This document shows, piece after piece, positions 44,338 to 49,392 of a stretch of DNA of 49,392 nucleotides. Source of the stretch: Cryomorphaceae bacterium BACL7 MAG-120322-bin74 (lineage in GTDB: Bacteria > Bacteroidota > Bacteroidia > Flavobacteriales > Schleiferiaceae). The notes under the pieces are model-generated. The model worked only from the letters and a program-made list of their open reading frames with translations. It ran no database searches and had not been told where the DNA came from. The translations under genes were made by a program, and so were the position numbers. The stretch covers positions 1 to 49,392 of the forward strand of contig LICG01000012.1 in assembly GCA_001438205.1 (NCBI GenBank). Direction: 5' to 3'. Numbering within the stretch: position 1 is the first letter of the stretch; each line of letters opens with the position of its first letter.

Positions 44338-45287
44338 GCCTGACTCCCTTTACCTTCTCCATGACGGTAAGGATCTTCCCCTTCGTCTCCGTGTAACATG
44401 GACAAGTAATTTTCATAGCGGGTCGGGGCTATCTGATGGGCATCATAGGCAGAACGAACAGCGCAATTGGGCTCATCCTCATGGGTGCAATTGTTAAAAC
44501 GGCACGCATCGCTGAGGGCAAAAATTTCAGGGAAATAATGGCCGATCTGGTCCCGTTCCATGTCCACAAGCCCAAAGCCACGAATGCCAGGTGTGTCAAT
44601 GAGATAGCCCCCAAAATGGAGCGGGTGCATCTCGGCAAAGGTGGTGGTATGCTGACCTTGGCCGTGCGCCGCAGAAATAACGCCTGTTTTAAGGTCTAAA
44701 CCCGGCTGAAGGGCATTGGCTAACGTGCTCTTTCCTACACCTGAATGACCAGAAAACAACGTGACCTGGTCTTGTAATGCGGCCTTTAATTCTTCCAAAC
44801 CTTCTCCGGTGATCGCAGAAACCCGCAGACTTTGGTATCCTGCCTTGCTATAAGCAAGCTCTCGATAGTTTAATTCTTCCAATTCCGCCTCGCCATAAGC
44901 GTCGATTTTATTAAAAAGTAATAAAGACGGGACGCCATAGGCCTCTGCCGTCGCCAAGAACCGGTCCATAAAACCATAGAGTGTTTTAGGGGCTGCTATC
45001 GTACACACAAGGACCGCTTGGTCAATATTGGCGGCAATCACTTGGGTCTTTTTAGACAAATTCACGGAACGACGCACCATATGGTTCTTCCTGGGCTGTA
45101 CCATCGAAATGGCATAGCGCCCCTCCGATTCTGGCTCTAGGTCTACAAAGTCACCCACCGCCACGGGGTTGGTTGCCTTGGACCCCTGCAAGCGCATGGC
45201 TCCACGCAAACGTGCGTCAACGAGGGCTCCATCTTGAAGCTCGACTTTGTACCAACTCCCGGTGGATTTAATTACGCGTCCTGTCAT
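44334..45287 (-). CDS. rsgA: Small-subunit ribosome biogenesis GTPase RsgA
   Basis: A 317-residue circularly permuted GTPase that checks maturation of the 30S subunit. An N-terminal OB-fold precedes the GTPase domain, in which the motif order is permuted: G4 NKID (126-129), then the P-loop GHSGVGKST (180-188), then G3 DTPG (231-234). The C-terminal zinc site is C262, C267, H269 and C275. A perfect promoter box lies seven bases before the ATG. In between sits a two-codon frame (ATGAAATGA) whose stop overlaps the rsgA start, probably by chance. It leads the rsgA-dtd-mazG operon. Confidence 0.96.
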   Translation of the reverse strand: MTGRVIKSTGSWYKVELQDGALVDARLRGAMRLQGSKATNPVAVGDFVDLEPESEGRYAISMVQPRKNHMVRRSVNLSKKTQVIAANIDQAVLVCTIAAPKTLYGFMDRFLATAEAYGVPSLLLFNKIDAYGEAELEELNYRELAYSKAGYQSLRVSAITGEGLEELKAALQDQVTLFSGHSGVGKSTLANALQPGLDLKTGVISAAHGQGQHTTTFAEMHPLHFGGYLIDTPGIRGFGLVDMERDQIGHYFPEIFALSDACRFNNCTHEDEPNCAVRSAYDAHQIAPTRYENYLSMLHGDEGEDPYRHGEGKGSQA

Positions 45288-45294
45288 TTCATTC

Positions 45295-45302
45295 CAAAGA
45301 TA
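45295..45302 (-). promoter_or_regulatory. Promoter -7 box for rsgA-dtd-mazG (TATCTTTG)
   Basis: A perfect TAnnTTTG match on the minus strand, seven bases before the rsgA ATG at 45287. The predicted mRNA leader is only a few bases. Confidence 0.55.
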
Positions 45303-45309
45303 TCTGCCT

Positions 45310-45317
45310 TACTTTCG
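45310..45317 (+). promoter_or_regulatory. Possible -7 box for the exported protein-gldA unit (TACTTTCG)
   Basis: One mismatch to TAnnTTTG, 16 bases before the ATG at 45334. It lies seven bases from the rsgA box on the other strand, so the two promoters are almost back to back. Confidence 0.35.
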
Positions 45318-45333
45318 GTGGAGCATTATTCTT

Positions 45334-45825
45334 ATGAAAAAGTTTCTTCTATTTCTCTTCCTTCTCCCTGCTGTGCTGCAGGCAAAAGACCTGATTGTCC
45401 TTCAAAATGGCCACTCCTTTGAGGGCTCTGTATGCAAAGTTCAAAAAAGTCATGTGCTTTTTGTGCAAGATGGAAGGCGATTCCGCATCCCAGCAAAAGA
45501 ACTGGCCTTTGTTGGTTTGGAGGATCCCACACGCCTAGATGACGTAGATATTTGCCTTCGTGCCTATCGGGATGTCCGGCTGCGTGGTCGTCAATGGCAC
45601 AATTTCTTTGGCGGGGTGTTCTTTGGCCCTATTACGGTCATCTATGACCTATTGAAAGATTATCATCCACTCAGGGATGAACGCGTTTTATTGTTGAGTA
45701 AGAACAAAGGGAGTTTTTCTGACCCGGTGTATGTAGAATGCTATACCTACCAAGCACGTACCCGTGCAACCATTCAAGCTGCTGGCGGCTGGGCGACGTG
45801 GATCATTCTCTTTAGCAAACGCTAA
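45334..45825 (+). CDS. Small exported protein of unknown function
   Basis: 163 aa starting at ATG 45334 with a signal peptide (MKKFLLFLFLLPAVLQA, cleaved near residue 17). The following 50 residues (LIVLQNGHSFEGSVCKVQKS and RRFRIPAKELAFVGLED) resemble the small beta-domain seen in many Bacteroidota proteins that begin with KDxIxLxxGxxxxgkV. Later there is a short hydrophobic segment (FFGGVFFGPITVIYDLL) and another at the C-terminus (GWATWIILF). No catalytic motif is seen. It is followed after two bases by the gldA-like gene, so it may be functionally linked to that ABC transporter. Confidence 0.72.
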   Translation: MKKFLLFLFLLPAVLQAKDLIVLQNGHSFEGSVCKVQKSHVLFVQDGRRFRIPAKELAFVGLEDPTRLDDVDICLRAYRDVRLRGRQWHNFFGGVFFGPITVIYDLLKDYHPLRDERVLLLSKNKGSFSDPVYVECYTYQARTRATIQAAGGWATWIILFSKR

Positions 45826-45827
45826 AA

Positions 45828-46526
45828 ATGGCTATACGGACGCAAGAACTTACCAAAGTATACGGTGCGCAAAAGGCATTGGATGCCGTAACCTTAGACT
45901 TGCCCAAAGGGCAGATCGTGGGCTTACTGGGGCCTAATGGTGCTGGGAAAAGCACCTTGATGAAAATTTTAACGGGCTACCTTCCTGCCACTTCTGGAGA
46001 AGCGGAAGTATGCGCATTAGACTGCGCTAAAGACTCCTTTGAAGTGCGCCGAAAGGTGGGCTATTTGCCCGAACACAACCCCTTGTACATGGATATGTAT
46101 GTGACAGAATTCTTGCGCTTTGTGGCCCGTATTTATGGCGCAACGAATGAAGCGGTTGAAACCTGTATTGAAGAGGTGGGCCTGACCCCTGAGCGCCATA
46201 AGCAGATCAAACAGTTATCAAAGGGCTATCGCCAGCGCGTTGGTCTTGCGGCGGCCTTGGTGCACGATCCCGAGGTTCTAATTCTGGATGAGCCCACCAC
46301 AGGACTTGACCCCAATCAACTAGTTGAAATTCGCAAACTCATTCGACGTGTGGGGGCCAACAAAACCGTGCTGCTCTCCACCCATATTATGCAGGAGGTA
46401 GAGGCGCTGTGTGACCGAGTGGTCTTTATCAAACAGGGCAAAATTGTCCGACAAGAAGCCATTGAGGTCTTCACTGCAAAGGGCGGCGAAAATCTGGAGG
46501 CTGCCTTCAGAAAGGCTACTGCCTAA
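45828..46526 (+). CDS. gldA: ABC transporter ATP-binding protein, GldA-type
   Basis: A 232-residue ABC ATPase with Walker A GPNGAGKST (35-43), Q-loop region YLPEHNPLY, signature LSKGYRQR (130 onward) and Walker B LILDEPT (151-157). The N-terminus (IRTQELTKVYGAQKALDAVTLDLPKGQIVGLLGPNG) and the PEHNPLYMDMYVTEFLRF block closely follow GldA, the ATPase of the GldA-GldF-GldG transporter needed for gliding in Flavobacterium. Known GldA proteins are about 300 residues; this one goes almost directly from KQGKIV to the terminal LEAAFRKAT, so an approximately 60-residue C-terminal domain is missing. gldF and gldG are not next to it. A different drug/polysaccharide exporter ATPase remains possible. Confidence 0.78.
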   Translation: MAIRTQELTKVYGAQKALDAVTLDLPKGQIVGLLGPNGAGKSTLMKILTGYLPATSGEAEVCALDCAKDSFEVRRKVGYLPEHNPLYMDMYVTEFLRFVARIYGATNEAVETCIEEVGLTPERHKQIKQLSKGYRQRVGLAAALVHDPEVLILDEPTTGLDPNQLVEIRKLIRRVGANKTVLLSTHIMQEVEALCDRVVFIKQGKIVRQEAIEVFTAKGGENLEAAFRKATA

Positions 46527-46535
46527 AAAACGCGT

Positions 46536-47855
46536 TTACTTTTTACGGAAGTACACCACAATCGGCACGCCCGAAAAGTCATATTGCTTACGCATCTGAT
46601 TTTCGACATAACGATAGTAGGATTCTTTCACATACTGGGGCAGATTGCAGAAATAGACAAACTGCGGATAGTGCGTAGGAAGTTGCGTCACGTACTTAAT
46701 CTTGACTTCTTTTCCCTTATAAATCGGCGGCGGCATATGCTTGACGATCGGCAACATCTCATCGTTCAACTTTGAGGTGGTGATGCGGGCCTTGCGGCGT
46801 TTATACACTTCCATGGCCTCTTCAATTCCTTTGAGCACGCGCTGCTTGGTGATGGCCGAAGTAAATATCACAGGGATGTCCACAAAAGGCTTGGTACGCT
46901 CTAGAATGAGCTTCTTATATTCATCCATGGACTTGTGGTCCTTTTCGACCAAATCCCATTTATTGACTAAAATCACGAGGCCTTTATTGTTTTTCTCAAT
47001 GACATTGAGGATGGCCAAATCTTGCGCTTGAAATCCCTGGGCGGCATCAATGACCAAGATGCAAACATCGGAATCTTCAATGGTCCGGATACTACGCATA
47101 TTGCTGTAAAACTCAAGGTCTTCATTGACCCGGCCTTTCTTACGCAACCCTGCCGTATCCAGCAACAAAAACTCCATACCAAATTTGTTGAAATGGGCAT
47201 TGACCGTATCACGCGTGGTACCTGCAATGTCCGTCACAATGGACTTTTCTTCGTCAAAAAGCGCATTGGTCAATGAGGACTTACCTACGTTTGGACGTCC
47301 CACGATAGCCAAGCGCGGAAGGCCTTCCCAAGGATCATCGGTTGTATCCCCTTCTTCAATGACGGGTAGGTGTCCCACTAGGACATCAAGTACTTCGCCT
47401 GTTCCCGCACCATTGATGCTGGACATGCAGATAGGCTCACCTAATCCTAATGAATAGAATTCTGCAGCAACCCCTGCACGTTGGTGGTTGTCTACTTTAT
47501 TGGCCACCAAGACCACGGGCTTTTCTTGCTTGCGGAGCATTGCCGCAATTTCTTTATCGTCGTGGGTAATGCCATCCTCTACATCCACCAAAAACAGAAT
47601 TGCATCGCATTCAACCAAGGCAGCTTCTACCTGTTTGCGGATTTGACCTTCAAAAATGTCGTCCGTCCCTTCAACATAACCGCCTGTATCGACAATGTTA
47701 AAGCGTTTTCCAATCCACTCGGTATGGCCATAGTGACGGTCACGTGTTACGCCTGCAATGGCATCTACAATGGCATCACGGCGTTGGACCAATCGATTAA
47801 AAAAGGTGGACTTGCCCACATTAGGGCGACCTACGATAGCTACAAGGGATTTCAT
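46536..47855 (-). CDS. der: Ribosome-associated GTPase Der (EngA)
   Basis: A 439-residue protein with two consecutive GTPase domains and a C-terminal KH-like domain, needed for 50S assembly. Domain 1 has GRPNVGKST near residue 9, DTGGY and NKVD; domain 2 has GRPNVGKSS near residue 180, DTAGLRKKG and NKWD. The C-terminus (PPPIYKGKEVKIKYVTQ, NYRYVENQMRK-like end) matches the KH region. Its ATG overlaps the era stop (ATGA), so it is the second gene of an era-der operon. It is convergent with gldA, nine bases between the stops. Confidence 0.97.
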   Translation of the reverse strand: MKSLVAIVGRPNVGKSTFFNRLVQRRDAIVDAIAGVTRDRHYGHTEWIGKRFNIVDTGGYVEGTDDIFEGQIRKQVEAALVECDAILFLVDVEDGITHDDKEIAAMLRKQEKPVVLVANKVDNHQRAGVAAEFYSLGLGEPICMSSINGAGTGEVLDVLVGHLPVIEEGDTTDDPWEGLPRLAIVGRPNVGKSSLTNALFDEEKSIVTDIAGTTRDTVNAHFNKFGMEFLLLDTAGLRKKGRVNEDLEFYSNMRSIRTIEDSDVCILVIDAAQGFQAQDLAILNVIEKNNKGLVILVNKWDLVEKDHKSMDEYKKLILERTKPFVDIPVIFTSAITKQRVLKGIEEAMEVYKRRKARITTSKLNDEMLPIVKHMPPPIYKGKEVKIKYVTQLPTHYPQFVYFCNLPQYVKESYYRYVENQMRKQYDFSGVPIVVYFRKK

Positions 47856-48748
47856 TCGTATCCGAAGCGTTTGAGTTTGCTGCGGTCATTCCGCCAGTCT
47901 GCTTGCACCTTCACATACAATTCGATGTGAACGTGTTTTTGAAAAAAGTCTTGGAGGCGCTTCCTCGCACCAGTTCCCACGCGTTTCAGCGCGGCGCCCT
48001 TGTGCCCAATTAGAATGCCTTTTTGCGAATCGCGCGCCACATACAATAGTGCACGGATTTTGATAATCTTTTCTTCTTCGACAAAGGTATCAATCCCTAC
48101 CTCGACAGAATAGGGAATCTCTTTGCTGTAGTTCAGCAAAATTTGTTCGCGGATAATCTCCGACGTTACAAAGCGTTCTGAGCGGTCCGTTAATTGTCCC
48201 TTTTCAAAATAGGGGGGGCATTCAGGCAGTAACTGCAAAAGGCGCTGCATGACATAATCCAAATTGAACTTGGTCAAAGCCGAAATGGGGATTATTTCCG
48301 CCTTGGGCATCCAAGTGCTCCAAAGGACCGTTTCACGTTCCAACTTTTGTTGGTCGTGCAAGTCCACCTTATTGAGCAGAACTAGAACAGGCTTATCCGC
48401 CTCTTGCAATCCTTTGAATAAATGTTCATTCTTTAAGGGGCCCTCGCCTAATTCTACTACATAGAGGAAGATGTCAGCATCCTCAAATGCAGACTTAACC
48501 GCCGACAACATGGTTTCTTGCAACGCATAGGCAGGATCTAGAACGCCAGGTGTGTCGCTAAAAACCAATTGGTAGTCAAAGTCCGGTGTTTCCCCATTGA
48601 GGATGCCAAAAATTCTATGGCGTGTCGTCTGTGCCTTTGGCGTAATGATATTAAGGCGCTCCCCAACCAAAGCATTGGTAAGGGTGGACTTACCTACATT
48701 GGGATGCCCAATGAGGTTAACAAAGCCAGATTTATGCGCTTTTTCCAT
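47852..48748 (-). CDS. era: GTPase Era
   Basis: A 298-residue GTPase that binds the 3' end of 16S rRNA during 30S assembly. The P-loop GHPNVGKST lies near residues 14-22, with the switch region TPKAQTTRHRIFG, G3 DTPG and G4 NKVD. The C-terminal KH domain contains VGIDTFVEEEKIIKIRALLYVARDSQKGILIGHKG with its GxxG loop. Start at 48748 gives the normal short N-terminus. A promoter box with one mismatch (GACCTTTG) ends only four bases before the ATG. der follows with overlapping start and stop. Confidence 0.97.
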   Translation of the reverse strand: MEKAHKSGFVNLIGHPNVGKSTLTNALVGERLNIITPKAQTTRHRIFGILNGETPDFDYQLVFSDTPGVLDPAYALQETMLSAVKSAFEDADIFLYVVELGEGPLKNEHLFKGLQEADKPVLVLLNKVDLHDQQKLERETVLWSTWMPKAEIIPISALTKFNLDYVMQRLLQLLPECPPYFEKGQLTDRSERFVTSEIIREQILLNYSKEIPYSVEVGIDTFVEEEKIIKIRALLYVARDSQKGILIGHKGAALKRVGTGARKRLQDFFQKHVHIELYVKVQADWRNDRSKLKRFGYE

Positions 48749-48752
48749 GGTG

Positions 48753-48760
48753 CAAAGGTC
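48753..48760 (-). promoter_or_regulatory. Possible -7 box for era-der (GACCTTTG)
   Basis: One mismatch to TAnnTTTG on the minus strand, four bases before the era ATG. If real, the mRNA would begin at or next to the start codon. Confidence 0.3.
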
Positions 48761-48863
48761 GCGTTTTTCCGGTCTGCTTTAAAAATGTATCCCGGAATCA
48801 TTCAACGAATCAGCCCGTTACACATTTCCTATTCGCTGAAGACCTCAATTGAGAAAGTTTTTG

Positions 48864-48871
48864 TAGTTTTG
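48864..48871 (+). promoter_or_regulatory. Promoter -7 box for the initiator tRNA (TAGTTTTG)
   Basis: A perfect TAnnTTTG match ten bases before the tRNA 5' end, leaving room for a few leader bases that would be removed by RNase P. A TTG at 48849 is only 12 bases away, too close for a normal -33 element. Confidence 0.6.
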
Positions 48872-48881
48872 CCGTCCACAT

Positions 48882-49312
<431 letters not shown>

Positions 49313-49315
49313 TCA

Positions 49316-49392
49316 TTGAATCGACTTGTCTTCATTACCCCAAAAATCAAAAATTATCCTTTTCATTGTTTTCGAATTACGGGGGGAATACA
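49316..49392. other. Right edge of the window, no assignable gene
   Basis: On the minus strand the frame of the recombinase remnant stays open here (IIFDFWGNEDKSIQ before the TGA), but I cannot match these residues to the recombinase family or to anything else. They may belong to the missing part of the element or to another truncated gene that continues past the edge. Confidence 0.3.

Overview
The window is a stretch of core chromosome from a member of the Bacteroidota, most likely a Flavobacteriales relative (Cryomorphaceae/Schleiferiaceae-like by overall feel; the family is inference). The phylum call rests on gliding-motility/type IX secretion genes (porP/sprF-like, gldK, gldL, gldM, gldN, gldB, gldC, a gldA-like ATPase), an FtsZ that ends in the Bacteroidota-type NSFLHDNVD tail, a division cluster with FtsL- and FtsQ-like proteins of that phylum, and repeated TAnnTTTG (-7) promoter boxes instead of E. 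coli-type -10 boxes. Base composition looks roughly even. Almost every gene has a recognisable family, so this is mostly ordinary housekeeping DNA with a few unusual details.

Layout. 1-5304: a partial secreted protein and miaB (minus), then topA and a degenerate arginase-fold gene (plus). 5371-10876: porP/sprF-like, gldK, gldL, gldM, gldN, closed by a strong terminator. 10932-16009: FAD oxidoreductase, DUF983 protein (minus), ABC-F ATPase and a PafA-type phosphatase. 16015-19612: nadE (minus), gldB-gldC (plus), then an alpha/beta hydrolase and ysxC/engB (minus). 19724-36397: the dcw cluster, mraZ-rsmH-ftsL-ftsI-murE-mraY-murD-ftsW-murG-murC-ftsQ-ftsA-ftsZ-yqeY, a tightly overlapping run behind one mraZ promoter that carries three GTGGG MraZ boxes. 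36418-42191: a small outer-membrane-like protein, MFS transporter, MaeB-type malic enzyme, small membrane protein, hflX. 42312-45287: acyl-CoA dehydrogenase and the rsgA-dtd-mazG operon (minus). 45334-46526: small exported protein and the gldA-like ATPase. 46536-48748: era-der (minus). 48882-48954: initiator tRNA with its own promoter and terminator. The right end holds the C-terminal remnant of a large serine recombinase whose frame runs into the tRNA.

Functionally the window joins three themes: cell-envelope synthesis and division (dcw), the gliding/T9SS machinery, and GTPases of ribosome assembly (ysxC, hflX, rsgA, der, era). The items most worth a second look are the arginase-fold pseudoenzyme next to the gld operon, the 850-residue FtsZ with a very long acidic linker, promoter boxes that sit 6-8 bases before start codons and so predict nearly leaderless mRNAs, the shortened GldA, and the recombinase remnant that marks the initiator tRNA as an integration site. 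I see no CRISPR array, defence island, rRNA operon or complete mobile element.
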